Shown here: positions 19,001 through 26,043 of the stretch, piece by piece | How the letters are laid out: each line of letters begins with the position of its first letter | Numbering within the stretch: the stretch's first letter is position 1 | Origin: Halorhabdus rudnickae | GTDB lineage: Archaea; Halobacteriota; Halobacteria; Halobacteriales; Haloarculaceae | Assembly (NCBI RefSeq): GCF_900880625.1 | Contig: NZ_CAAHFB010000006.1 | Location: forward strand, 186,001 to 250,000 | Length of the DNA: 64,000 nt | Reading direction: 5' to 3' | The notes under the pieces: generated by a model | Seen by the model: only the letters and a program-made list of their open reading frames with translations | Told to the model about the DNA's origin: nothing | The model's database searches: none | Program-made: the position numbers and the translations under genes

Positions 19001-19305
19001 CCGGCCGAGATCGCTCGGCTCGCAACGGCTTCGCTGCCTTTCCCGGTGAAGAGAATGAAGGGGACCTCAGAGTGGTCCTCGCGGACAGCCTCGAAGAACT
19101 CGATGCCGTCACGTCCCGGCATGTCGTATTCGCTGACGATACAGTCGACATCGATTTCCGACAGCCGCGCCAGCCCATCCACCGCGCTCGTCGCGGTTTC
19201 GACGACGATCCGGTCGTCCTCTCGCTGTAAGTACGTCGCGGTGAGTTCGGCGAAGTCCGGATCATCGTCGACGTGCAACACGGCGATGTCGGTCCCCTGC
19301 GCCAT
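16009..19305 (-). CDS. Hybrid multi-sensor histidine kinase (REC-GAF-PAS3-GAF-HisKA-HATPase)
   Basis: A 1098-residue soluble kinase. Order: receiver (1-125), GAF (about 140-310), PAS (about 325-440), PAS_3 (about 445-570), PAS (about 575-710), GAF (about 725-870), HisKA with H893 in SIVSHDLRNPL, and HATPase_c (about 960-1098) with NAVEHG, DDGPGIS and TGYGLAIV. No transmembrane helix, so it senses cytoplasmic signals. The receiver keeps the acidic pocket (13-15), T87 and K109 but has Glu59 where the phosphoacceptor Asp is expected (CIVSEYDMPG). A cognate regulator is not adjacent. It is divergent from the cyclophilin gene, 231 bp away. Confidence 0.9.
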   Translation of the reverse strand: MAQGTDIAVLHVDDDPDFAELTATYLQREDDRIVVETATSAVDGLARLSEIDVDCIVSEYDMPGRDGIEFFEAVREDHSEVPFILFTGKGSEAVASRAISAGITDYLQKQGGTSQYVLLANKIVNAVDTTRSRERAEAVSRIREILREINQDLVRARSREAIESAVCRTISQVDPYRLAWIGVDEGDSGQQIHFRASAGDATGYLEAVPSVIEATDATTAPVRRAFRDRELATTQSIPVDPSADTWQTLAREYDIRGVAAIPLLYEDTLYGVLTVYSGCAEFIDDRERDLLVELGQDVAHAIHRVESERELREQRADLRLYEHVVESSSDLLAGIDREYTLIFANERYREFHGIGADDVGDLPLPDVLGDQWDAAIEQREEAVLNGNVLSYEIERAGPDGEPRTFSVRDYPLRDDDGTIIGVVGSMRDITKRTERERELRRLKERLDLAVDAAGIGIWDWDVRTDTVQFNDQWATMLESSPADIDSHIDAWEARVHPDDLPAAREKFQAHLSGETADFDDELRVRTDDDSWLWIRCVGRLVDRDEQGDPIRAVGINLDIDERKQREQALAESECRYRSLFESNPAVVWVEDFSAVREYVESLRGEVDDVQAYIEANPAEVHTILELVEILDVSAEAVDRYGAPSKEALMANVDELFTPEAYAANAELWRRLADGETHFRVQTVAQTFDGDRMDEILDVRVPDANADDYSRVYLTAIDVTDRERREQKLEALHDVATALQACESAEYVYDRTIEASEEILEFDLSAIDIEADGTLRTVALSADAPENATAELSVGDGVVTETYRTGESLLVDDVQTHPAAHSQGPFRSRISVPIGEHGVFQAVAEQPGAFDESDLELAELLVSHAESALDRLEHERRLERHNERLAEFASIVSHDLRNPLSVARGNVELLAQEYDAGALDTVMDAHERMETLIDDLLGLTLERDRGIDIETLDLGELAERCWETVATADATLVLETEQAVRADRSQLQHVLQNLFGNAVEHGSTSPDSQVRQDAVEHGGGAVTVTVGDLEDGFYVADDGPGISADERSTVFDVGYSTDDGTGYGLAIVERAVDVHGWEIAITESHDGGARFEITGVAVE

Positions 19306-19536
19306 CGTCTGATCGATACCTTCTCGGCGGCAGTAAATAAAGAGTCGGTGCGATTACCCCCGTTTCGGTCGGCGTGATGGGTGCTGGCTGTGCGGGCGAG
19401 ACAGCTGTAGCGTGGATCAAGGAGGCAATGACGCGATCGAAGAGGGACACGAGACCGTCGAACCCGTACGGGCGATACCCGGGAACGCGCCACCACAACC
19501 ACCACGGTTATCCATCCGCCACTCCTCGGCAGTTCT

Positions 19537-20082
19537 ATGAGCGATCTGACAGCGACCTTGGAGACGACCCACGGCGACATCGAAGTCGAACTGTACGACG
19601 AGCGAGTGCCGACGACCGTCGAGAACTTCGTCAACCTAGCAGCACACGACCCCGCAGCCGACGCCGAACCGGCCCCAGAGACACCGACCTGGGAGGATCC
19701 CGAGACGAGTGAGATCCGCGGTGACGCCTTCTACGAGGACATCCCGATCCACCGCATCATCGACGGATTCATGGTACAGATGGGCGATCCGACGGGGACC
19801 GGTCGCGGCGGGCCGGGCTACACCTTCGACGACGAGTTCCACGACGAGCTGGGCCACGACGGCCCGGGTGTCCTCTCGATGGCCAACAGCGGCCCGAACA
19901 CCAACGGCTCACAGTTCTTCATTACGCTGGACGCCCAGCCCCACCTCGACGGCGACCACGCCGTCTTCGGTGAGGTCATCGACGGCATGGACGCCCTCGA
20001 GGAACTCGGCAATGTCGAGACCGGTCCGCGGGACGAGCCGGTCGAGGACGTTCGTCTCAAATCCGTCGAGATACACGAGTAA
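19537..20082 (+). CDS. Cyclophilin-type peptidyl-prolyl isomerase
   Basis: A 181-residue cyclophilin. It shows TTHGDIEVELYDERVPTTVENF, the active-site FYEDIPIHRIIDGFMVQMGDP (with the catalytic Arg in HRII), GPGVLSMANSGPNTNGSQFFIT and HLDGDHAVFGEVIDG. An acidic insert of about 30 residues (AAHDPAADAEPAPETPTW) is typical of the haloarchaeal form. It speeds proline isomerisation during folding in the cytoplasm. The following ferredoxin gene begins 101 bp later on the same strand. Confidence 0.93.
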   Translation: MSDLTATLETTHGDIEVELYDERVPTTVENFVNLAAHDPAADAEPAPETPTWEDPETSEIRGDAFYEDIPIHRIIDGFMVQMGDPTGTGRGGPGYTFDDEFHDELGHDGPGVLSMANSGPNTNGSQFFITLDAQPHLDGDHAVFGEVIDGMDALEELGNVETGPRDEPVEDVRLKSVEIHE

Positions 20083-20183
20083 TCTCCCCGACGAGCCAGC
20101 CAACGCGATCGATCGCGTCCGCGATCCGGGCGGCTTTTGCAGCCATCGGCACCGGCTTGCCGTCGGAACGCCCCAGCCCTACC

Positions 20184-20537
20184 ATGAGTGATACCGAAGG
20201 GCAAGACAACGACGCTATCGACCCAGCAGAGATCGGCGAGCGCGACGCCCCGCCGATCGACGAAAAGCCCTACAAGGTGGTCTTCGAGGCCAACAAGTGT
20301 ATCGGGGCCGGGAAGTGTTCCCAGGTCGCCGACAACTGGGAACTAGACCTCGAGACGGGGATCGCCCGTCCGAAGCGATACTTCATCGACGAGGGCGAAC
20401 TCGATGCGAACGTCGAGGCCGCTAAGGTCTGTCCAGCCAAGAAGGATCGAGGGGTCATCCACGTTATCGACCGCCGGACAAACGAGGAACTCGCACCCGA
20501 TCCCCAGGGTGACGGAACGATCTCCGTCGACTGGTGA
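20184..20537 (+). CDS. [3Fe-4S]-type ferredoxin
   Basis: A 117-residue acidic protein. The cluster-binding cysteines are NKCIGAGKCSQVAD and AAKVCPAKK: a C-x5-C pair followed by a distant CP, only three cysteines in all. This is the pattern of single-cluster ferredoxins that serve cytochrome P450 or similar oxygenases and carry [3Fe-4S]. ATG 20184 is chosen because the longer frame adds nine residues without acidic bias. No oxygenase gene is nearby, so the partner is unknown. Convergent with the acetyltransferase gene (15 bp apart). Confidence 0.8.
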   Translation: MSDTEGQDNDAIDPAEIGERDAPPIDEKPYKVVFEANKCIGAGKCSQVADNWELDLETGIARPKRYFIDEGELDANVEAAKVCPAKKDRGVIHVIDRRTNEELAPDPQGDGTISVDW

Positions 20538-20552
20538 CGCGTTTCGGCGTTT

Positions 20553-21092
20553 TTATTCTCTATCGAGATCGAACTCCTCGGCCAGCACGCCGTACCAGTG
20601 GACGTCACGGAACTGGCCGTCAGAAAAAGTCGCCTCGCGGTGGATGCCCTCGTGGGTGAATCCGAGTTTTTCGAGGACGCGACGGGAGGCGTCGTTGCCG
20701 TCGAAAACCTTCGCCTCGACGCGGTGGAGGCCGAGGTCACGGAACGCGTAGGCGACGATTGTCCCGATAGCGTCAGTGGCGTAGCCGTTGCCATGGTGGT
20801 CGGCCGCCACCCAGTACCCCAGTTCGCCCCGCCGGTCCTTCTCCGAGAGATCGTGAAAACTCACCATACCGACCGGCTCTTCGTCGACGGTAATCAGGAG
20901 ATGAATGGTCTCCTCGTCGGAGATCGTCTCCTCGTAGAACGCCTCGACCTGCTCGCGGTTCGAGGGGACGGGCCATCCCAACGTACGCCAGACGCGTTCG
21001 TCCGATCGCTCACGCTGCACGAACGCGAGATCTTCCTCCTCGATCGGCCGGAGGGCCACGGTTTCGCCTTCGAGAAACACTGGACCAGGCAT
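20553..21092 (-). CDS. GNAT-family acetyltransferase (RimJ/RimL type)
   Basis: A 179-residue N-acetyltransferase. It has VALRPIEEEDLAFVQ at the N-terminus, GELGYWVAADHHGNGYATDAI (the acetyl-CoA-binding Q/RxxGxG/A region) near residue 95 and GLHRVEAKVFDGNDASRRVLEKLGFTHEG. The last block is typical of RimJ/RimL-like enzymes that acetylate protein N-termini or small amines. Substrate unknown. It is divergent from the MFS gene with a 100-bp AT-containing region between them. Confidence 0.87.
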   Translation of the reverse strand: MPGPVFLEGETVALRPIEEEDLAFVQRERSDERVWRTLGWPVPSNREQVEAFYEETISDEETIHLLITVDEEPVGMVSFHDLSEKDRRGELGYWVAADHHGNGYATDAIGTIVAYAFRDLGLHRVEAKVFDGNDASRRVLEKLGFTHEGIHREATFSDGQFRDVHWYGVLAEEFDLDRE

Positions 21093-21192
21093 GGCGCGTG
21101 GCTTTGTCCAGTTCTATCTTAACGGTGCCGACCGTCCATGTGACGGTTACCCATTACACCCTGTGGATACATATGAAGGCTTATTTCATCAT

Positions 21193-22401
21193 ATGTGGAA
21201 AGATGTGAAAGATGCGAGCCGATGGGACAGGCAGGGATGGACTGTGCTGAGCGACGAGCGGCGGTACCAGTTGCTGTATCTCGTCCTGTATGCGGCAGCG
21301 AACGGTATTTCGGGATACCGGAACGTCTTCTTCGAGGACATCGGTCTCTCGGAGGCCCAGATGGGGGTAATCGGCGCGGTACTGGTCGGGGCCGGGATCC
21401 TCGTCCAGCCGATCTGGGGGGTGCTGGCCGACGCCTACGGTCGGACAAAACTCGCGATGGCCGTCGGTGCGCTCGTCTCGATCGTTGGCGGCCTGCTGTT
21501 TCCGCTGGGGTTGATCGTCGAGTCGCCGTTTCTGTTGATGCTGCTGGCGGCGGTCATCTACTCGGCGTTCCGCTCGCCCATCATCCCGCTTGCAAACTCC
21601 ATGGTGATGGGTTCCGGGATCAACTTCGGGAACGTGCGGGCGTTCGGGAGCGTCGCTTTCGGCGTCGGCATCCTCGCGATGGGGCCGCTGGTCGACGCGT
21701 TCGGGACGGCCACGATCTTCGTGGTTTACGCCGTCGGGATGGTCATCTTTGTCGTCTCGTTGCGCGAACTCCCGAAACCACCAGCCACCGATCTCACGCC
21801 GGAGTTCCGTGCGGACAGTCTTCGCTTGGTCACTGATCGACGGTTCGTCCTGTTGTTGCTGGTCGCGGTCTTGATCGGGGCGGCAACGACAACCGGAGGC
21901 GCCTTTTTCTCGGTGTACATCCGAGCAATCGACGCGGGCGATTCGATGACCGGCGCGGCCTGGTTCGTCCGGACTCTCGCTGAGGCGGCCGTCTTCGTCG
22001 GGGCGGCCCGCCTCGGGTGGCGCCACCGCTCGCAGTTGCTCCTCGGGACAGTGATCCTTGCACTTTCCTTTGTCCTGTACGTGACGCCCGGGACACTCCC
22101 GGCAGTTTTCCTGGCACAAGTGCCCCAGGGGGCCGGGTTCGCCTTCTTCACGTTGGCGTCGGTCTCGCTGGCACACGAGTACGCTCCCGAGGCGTTGAGT
22201 GCCTCTGCCCAGGCGGCGCTGGCGGCGATCGGACTCGGGACCGGCCGAGTTGCGGGCCAGGTCGTCGGTGGCTGGATCGCGACCGTCGTCGGTGTCGAGG
22301 GGATGTACGTCTACGTCGTCTTGGCCGCCGGGATCGCCGGATTGCTGAGTTTGGGATTTTTCGTCTCGCCAAGCTCGGATCGATCTGTCACCGTCGGGTG
22401 A
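21193..22401 (+). CDS. MFS transporter (LacY/PPP-like)
   Basis: A 402-residue membrane protein with 12 hydrophobic segments. The loop 2-3 motif is GVLADAYGRTKLAM, and VFFEDIGLSEAQMGVIGAVL, NSMVMGSGINFGNVRAFGSVAFG and a second-half AFFTLASVSLAHEYAPEALSA fit the MFS_1-like family that includes nucleoside and phenylpropionate carriers. ATG 21193 (MWKDVKDASRW) is preferred; the longer frame passes through the promoter region shared with the acetyltransferase. Substrate and direction of transport cannot be inferred. Confidence 0.85.
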   Translation: MWKDVKDASRWDRQGWTVLSDERRYQLLYLVLYAAANGISGYRNVFFEDIGLSEAQMGVIGAVLVGAGILVQPIWGVLADAYGRTKLAMAVGALVSIVGGLLFPLGLIVESPFLLMLLAAVIYSAFRSPIIPLANSMVMGSGINFGNVRAFGSVAFGVGILAMGPLVDAFGTATIFVVYAVGMVIFVVSLRELPKPPATDLTPEFRADSLRLVTDRRFVLLLLVAVLIGAATTTGGAFFSVYIRAIDAGDSMTGAAWFVRTLAEAAVFVGAARLGWRHRSQLLLGTVILALSFVLYVTPGTLPAVFLAQVPQGAGFAFFTLASVSLAHEYAPEALSASAQAALAAIGLGTGRVAGQVVGGWIATVVGVEGMYVYVVLAAGIAGLLSLGFFVSPSSDRSVTVG

Positions 22402-22581
22402 CTGACTGGTCGCCCGTTCCTCGTCGTGGTTCTCGGGGATCACTATCGTCTGGCGCGGCGTTCGGGGTCTGTGGCGGTGACAGGGCCGATCGCGCGCCGA
22501 CCGGGACTTCCTCACGGGGTTAGCTCCGTTTCGAAACCTTCAATTGTGCCTGCAAACTACGAAGGGATACGAAGGTCGATC

Positions 22582-22656
22582 GGGTTGGTGGTCTAGGTTG
22601 GTTATGACACCTCCTTGACATGGAGGAGGTCGGCGGTTCAAATCCGCCCCAACCCA
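22582..22656 (+). tRNA. tRNA-Val (GAC)
   Basis: A full cloverleaf: 7-bp acceptor stem GGGTTGG/CCAACCC, 5-bp anticodon stem CCTCC/GGAGG around the loop TTGACAT (anticodon GAC, valine), and 5-bp T stem GGCGG/CCGCC around TTCAAAT, with discriminator A at 22656. CCA is not encoded. The 3' half is repeated near the integrase gene, showing that this tRNA is the integration target of the element now at 33.9-43.0 kb. Confidence 0.95.
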
Positions 22657-22658
22657 CT
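22623..22658 (+). repeat. attL: tRNA-Val 3' end used as integration site
   Basis: These 36 bases, from the 3' side of the anticodon stem to two bases past the discriminator, are repeated without mismatch but inverted at 33898-33933, 109 bp before the integrase gene. The inversion described under findings explains the orientation. An integrated element restores the tRNA, as seen here. Confidence 0.85.
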
Positions 22659-22884
22659 TGCGCGACGCGCATTCCTCAAGGAAACAATCCCCGAGCAGTA
22701 CTGGGGTTTTGTTCCTTTCACCGTTCTCAATTAAACTGCGGAGCAGCTTCTCTTGAGTCACCACAGGGCCGTAAAGCGATTCACTTTCAAGGAGACGCGT
22801 CAGCATCAATAAGCTACCGGTAGCTGTGTATTGAAATGGAATTATGACACACCACAGATTGGGCGAATTACACTGGGATAATCC
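22659..22884. other. Element-end remnant between tRNA-Val and IS copy 1
   Basis: No gene is seen. This is the left end of the integrative element that stayed beside the tRNA when the rest was inverted away. Besides the stem-loop at 22678-22717 it contains a perfect 14-bp palindrome agctaccggtagct at 22812-22825. The last 8 bases, gataatcc, are the target-site sequence of IS copy 1. Confidence 0.6.
22678..22717 (+). terminator. Stem-loop after tRNA-Val
   Basis: aaggaaacaatcccc and ggggttttgttcctt pair at 13 of 15 positions around a 10-base loop, 21 bp after the tRNA. It could end tRNA transcription or be an element-end structure, since it lies on the element side of the attachment site. Confidence 0.5.
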
Positions 22885-23581
22885 GGTAGTGTTCAGATAA
22901 GCTGGTTCCATGCAAATGCGAAAGATCTGAGCCAGTCGTCAGCTGTTTCCGCAGCGGCGTGACTGAAACAGTTTGAAAACGAAGATGTTCTACGTTTTAC
23001 CTCACGAAAGACACGTTCGACGCTGTTCCGATTTCCAGCGCGTTCGTATCTGAAATCGAGGCCGTGTCGGTTGCAAGCGTCTTTCAAGGAGTGCGACCCA
23101 TCGATGAGAAACATCGCGTCGTCAAGATCGTGTTTCTCGCGGAGTTCGCGAAAGAACGCGTGAGCAAGAGCTGAATTTGTAGTTGGTTCAAGCGTTGTAT
23201 GGAGCAATTCGTTTGTATCGGGATCGACGGCAGCGTACAGCCAGTATCGCTCGTTGTCGAGTCGGATCACGGTTTCGTCAACCGCAACGTGATCCGGGCT
23301 CCGTCCAGTTTCGGGCTGTAGATCGGCCTTGTGAACCCAGTTGTGGACGGTTGAACGAGCGCGTTGGACACCGAATACCTCAAGAATTGAAACAGTATTC
23401 GAAAGCGATAGTCCAGCAAGATGCAACTGAATACTGAGCTTCATCAAAAATCGCGGTGTCGCTTCTCGCTCCACAAACTCTAAGTCGATCTGGTCGATAC
23501 TACCGCTGAGGCGTGCGTTTTCGGGCATAGACACTTTGAAAACGCCACGCCTCATCCTTCAATCCTTATCTGAACACTACC
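22885..23581 (-). mobile_element. IS6-family insertion sequence, copy 1
   Basis: A 697-bp IS with perfect 17-bp terminal inverted repeats (ggtagtgttcagataag at each end) and one transposase gene. Flanks are gataatcc on the left and gactccac on the right, which are not a direct duplication. They are the reverse complements of the left and right flanks of copy 2. The copy has the same length and the same encoded protein as copy 2 at 43035-43731 but the opposite orientation. Confidence 0.92.
22893..23555 (-). CDS. IS6-family transposase, copy 1
   Basis: A 220-residue DDE transposase of the short haloarchaeal IS6 type. The N-terminal part has an HTH region (STVHNWVHKADLQPE), then DHVAVDETVIRLDNERYWLYAAVD (first Asp, D93), LIDGSHSLKDA (D152) and RNSVERVFREVKRRT with the Glu (E180) and K/R signature. 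The product is residue-for-residue the same as copy 2, so the copies are recent. It may start at the internal MPENARL nine residues in. IS6 elements transpose replicatively and make 8-bp target duplications. Confidence 0.9.
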   Translation of the reverse strand: MRRGVFKVSMPENARLSGSIDQIDLEFVEREATPRFLMKLSIQLHLAGLSLSNTVSILEVFGVQRARSTVHNWVHKADLQPETGRSPDHVAVDETVIRLDNERYWLYAAVDPDTNELLHTTLEPTTNSALAHAFFRELREKHDLDDAMFLIDGSHSLKDACNRHGLDFRYERAGNRNSVERVFREVKRRTSSFSNCFSHAAAETADDWLRSFAFAWNQLI

Positions 23582-23623
23582 GACTCCACGGCGTAAAGTC
23601 CGGTCGTCTGTCGCCTCGGCGGC

Positions 23624-23899
23624 TCAGACGCCGCCATGACGGACCCCGAATTGGCTGTAGCCGCCGTGTGAGAGTTCAAGCGCCCCGAGCCACCAGTTCC
23701 AGCGCTCGACGAGGTCCCACTCGTCGGGGGCGTCGGCGAGGTTGGCGACGACGATCTCGACGGTCAGCGGAGCGTCGAAGTCCCGTTCGTAGCGGCCCGC
23801 GTCGTCGAGATCGGTCGCCTGCCGGGCCACCACTCTCGCGGCCCGTGGGACCGCGTCGAAGCGCTCGACCAGCCGCGTCTCCAGTCGATCCCTGTCCAC
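23624..23899 (-). CDS. Small haloarchaeal protein, unknown
   Basis: A 91-residue acidic protein. The N-terminus DRDRLETRLVERFDAVPRAARVVARQATDL is helical; the C-terminus has the distinctive EWDLVERWNWWLGALELSHGGYSQFGVRH. I recognise the type from haloarchaeal genomes but recall no assigned function. It is on the chromosomal side of the inversion, only 43 bp inside IS copy 1, and before the inversion would have faced the NatAB-like genes. Confidence 0.65.
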   Translation of the reverse strand: MDRDRLETRLVERFDAVPRAARVVARQATDLDDAGRYERDFDAPLTVEIVVANLADAPDEWDLVERWNWWLGALELSHGGYSQFGVRHGGV

Positions 23900-23968
23900 G
23901 ACGGCCGTTGGTCCGGCAGACGCTTCAACGCGGCGGGTCGGCGCCGACCGCGGGCTGTCGGTCGACCG

Positions 23969-24943
23969 TCACTCGTGGCCGACGATCGGCTGGGGCTCGT
24001 AGGGGTCCTCCAGATACTCGACATCCGACTCGCTGAGGTCGATCTCCATCGCCTCGACGGCCTCCTCTAAGTGCTTGACGCTGGTCGTCCCGACGATCGG
24101 CGCGGTGACGTACTCGTTTTGATATTGCCAGGCCAGCGCGATCTGGGCCATCGTCACGCCGTACTCTTTGGCGAGCTCCTCGACCCGTTCGTTGATCTCT
24201 CGGCCGCCGCCGCGGGTGTACTCGTCGGTAGGGTTGTGGAAGTTCTCCGGGTCGCCCCGGTCGGTGGCTTCGAGTTCGTCGAACGGGCGCGTCAGGAAGC
24301 CCTGCCCGAGTGGCCCCCACGGGATGACCCCCATGTTCTCTTTCTCGGTGAGCGGGAGCATCTCGCGTTCCTCCTCGCGGTAGGCCAGGTGGTAGTGGTT
24401 TTGCATCGTCTCGTAGCTCACGAGGTCCTCGCGTTCGCTCACTCGGAGGCGCTCGGAAAGCTGGTGGGCCCACATCGAAGAGGTCCCGACGTGGCGAACC
24501 GTTCCCTGCTGGACGGCGTCGTCGAGCGCCCGGAGGGTTGTTTCCAAGGGGGTGTTGGGATCGACGCGGTGGGTCTGATAGAGGTCGATCGTGTCCATGC
24601 CCAACCGATCGAGGCTGTTGTCGAGTTCCTGCTGGACGGTCTTCCGTGAAAGTCCCGACGCGTTGGGCGAGTCCTCGCCGACGGGGAAGCGGACCTTCGT
24701 CGCGACGACCTGCTCGTCGCGGTCGTGTTCGGCCAGGACGTCACCGAGGATCGCCTCGCTTTCGCCGTCGGAGTAGGCGTTTGCGGTGTCGAAGAAGTTC
24801 ACGCCCAACTCGATCGCCCGTTCGATGATCTCGCGGGACTCCTCCACGTCGAGCATCCAGGGCTCCTCGCTGCCGAAGCTCATCGCCCCGAGACACAGCT
24901 GGCTGACCTCCATACCGGTCGAACCGAGTGTGGTATACTCCAT
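23969..24943 (-). CDS. Aldo/keto reductase
   Basis: A 324-residue TIM-barrel oxidoreductase. The catalytic tetrad is seen as Asp in NFFDTANAYSDG with its Tyr, Lys in VATKVRF and His in YQTHRVDPNTPLE. The C-terminal part has GVIPWGPLGQGFLT and VTAPIVGTTSVKHLEEAVEA, the NADPH-phosphate-binding region of the AKR11-13-like group. It reduces aldehydes or ketones with NADPH; substrate unknown. Start at 24943 (MEYTTLGSTGMEVS) matches the family; another ATG is two codons upstream. Confidence 0.9.
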   Translation of the reverse strand: MEYTTLGSTGMEVSQLCLGAMSFGSEEPWMLDVEESREIIERAIELGVNFFDTANAYSDGESEAILGDVLAEHDRDEQVVATKVRFPVGEDSPNASGLSRKTVQQELDNSLDRLGMDTIDLYQTHRVDPNTPLETTLRALDDAVQQGTVRHVGTSSMWAHQLSERLRVSEREDLVSYETMQNHYHLAYREEEREMLPLTEKENMGVIPWGPLGQGFLTRPFDELEATDRGDPENFHNPTDEYTRGGGREINERVEELAKEYGVTMAQIALAWQYQNEYVTAPIVGTTSVKHLEEAVEAMEIDLSESDVEYLEDPYEPQPIVGHE

Positions 24944-25065
24944 ACCCACACGCTTCGTCAGCAGCCCCTATACCGTTGTATATAGGAACGTATTTCTTCA
25001 CATATTCTCACCGTTCCCGTGCCGCGAGCGTCTGTCGCCAGCGCTCAGCGAGCGTCGATGTCGAA

Positions 25066-25590
25066 CTACTTCGAGTTGGGGAAAAACTGCTCGGCGTCGT
25101 CGTGTTCGATCGTTTCCAGCAGCGTCCCGTCGAGTTTTTTGAGATGGGTGTACATCTCCTCGCGTTCGAGAGCAGCCTCGACCAGCACCGACGCGTTTTG
25201 CTTTCTGTAGGTCCCCGCCACGAACAGGGCGCGGTCCCGTTCCGTGTCGAGACACTCGGTGACGACGAATACGTGGCCGGCACTACTCGCCTGGTAGACG
25301 ACGGTCTCGTCGAAATCGGTCTCCTTGGAAAACGCCAGCAACTCCTCGGCTTGGTTGCTCGCTACGATGTACACGAGTCCCCATTCGTCCGCCTCACCGG
25401 ATCCGGGCGGTTTCGGCGTGGTGTCGTCGGACGTGAGAATCAGCGTCTCGAACCCGGAGCTGGCACGGTCTCTCGCCATCGCCGCTACGTCTTCGAGCGT
25501 CTGTTCCCAGCCACTGCGGGCCGCCTCACTGGTTGCGAGCAACTGCTCGCCGTCGTCGAGAGTCACGTCGTCCGGGCCGAGTCTGACCAT
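25066..25590 (-). CDS. Haloarchaeal soluble protein, unknown (DUF7529-like)
   Basis: A 174-residue acidic protein with an alpha/beta look: SGFETLILTSDDTTP, WGLVYIVASNQAEELLAFSKETDFDETVVYQ, HVFVVTECLDTERDRALFVAGTY and a helical C-terminus REEMYTHLKKLDGTLLETIEHDD. I associate it, without certainty, with a haloarchaeal domain of unknown function. It is 45 bp downstream of the small membrane gene and could be the last gene of the ABC transporter transcript. Confidence 0.65.
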   Translation of the reverse strand: MVRLGPDDVTLDDGEQLLATSEAARSGWEQTLEDVAAMARDRASSGFETLILTSDDTTPKPPGSGEADEWGLVYIVASNQAEELLAFSKETDFDETVVYQASSAGHVFVVTECLDTERDRALFVAGTYRKQNASVLVEAALEREEMYTHLKKLDGTLLETIEHDDAEQFFPNSK

Positions 25591-25635
25591 GTTCTTCGTT
25601 ACAGGTTCAGGCCATTAAAGGGTGGTAGGTGGCCG

Positions 25636-26043
25636 TCACCCGACTGTGACGCCGAGCCAAACTTCGAGGACGGCCGAGATTGCCAGGAGGACGAGACTCG
25701 TGACGAACAGCTTCACGTTCCGGTTCACCCTGTACTCGATCGGGAGGTGTGATCCTTCGAGTGGCGGCAGCTCCTGTAATCGTTGCTCGAACCCGAATGC
25801 CGAGTCTCCGGCGACGCTGAAGGAGAATAGCCGCGTGATCGGCCCGCGACCCCGCGGCGACGGCTGGATGGCGAAACTCCCGACGCCGAAGAGGATAAAT
25901 CCGACGACGAACAGCGCGTACTTCAGCGAGAGGAGCCCGTCCCCGACGAGAAACGCCGGGACCGCTAACACAAGGAGGACGCTTCCCGAGACGACGCCGA
26001 CCCAGTAGAAGAACTCGACGTACCGGAGCGCGTTACGTGTCAC
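25636..26043 (-). CDS. Membrane protein at the end of the ABC operon (DUF7555-like)
   Basis: A 135-residue protein with three or four hydrophobic segments: YWVGVVSGSVLLVLAVPAFLV, YALFVVGFILFGVGSFAI and LFVTSLVLLAISAVLEVWLGV. A central polar part carries FSFSVAGDSAFGFEQRLQELPPLEGSH. Its start overlaps the last 11 bases of the preceding ATPase gene, so it is in the same transcript. Role unknown; the family is widespread in haloarchaea. Confidence 0.7.
   Translation of the reverse strand: MTRNALRYVEFFYWVGVVSGSVLLVLAVPAFLVGDGLLSLKYALFVVGFILFGVGSFAIQPSPRGRGPITRLFSFSVAGDSAFGFEQRLQELPPLEGSHLPIEYRVNRNVKLFVTSLVLLAISAVLEVWLGVTVG

Noticed and set aside
21181-22515. Long minus-strand open frame opposite the MFS gene
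   Set aside because: It is a GC-rich shadow of the MFS gene; the product is Arg/Gln-rich and has no family features.
22540-22911. Minus-strand open frame spanning tRNA-Val
   Set aside because: Its VGADLNRRPP string is the translated tRNA 3' end, a known annotation artefact.
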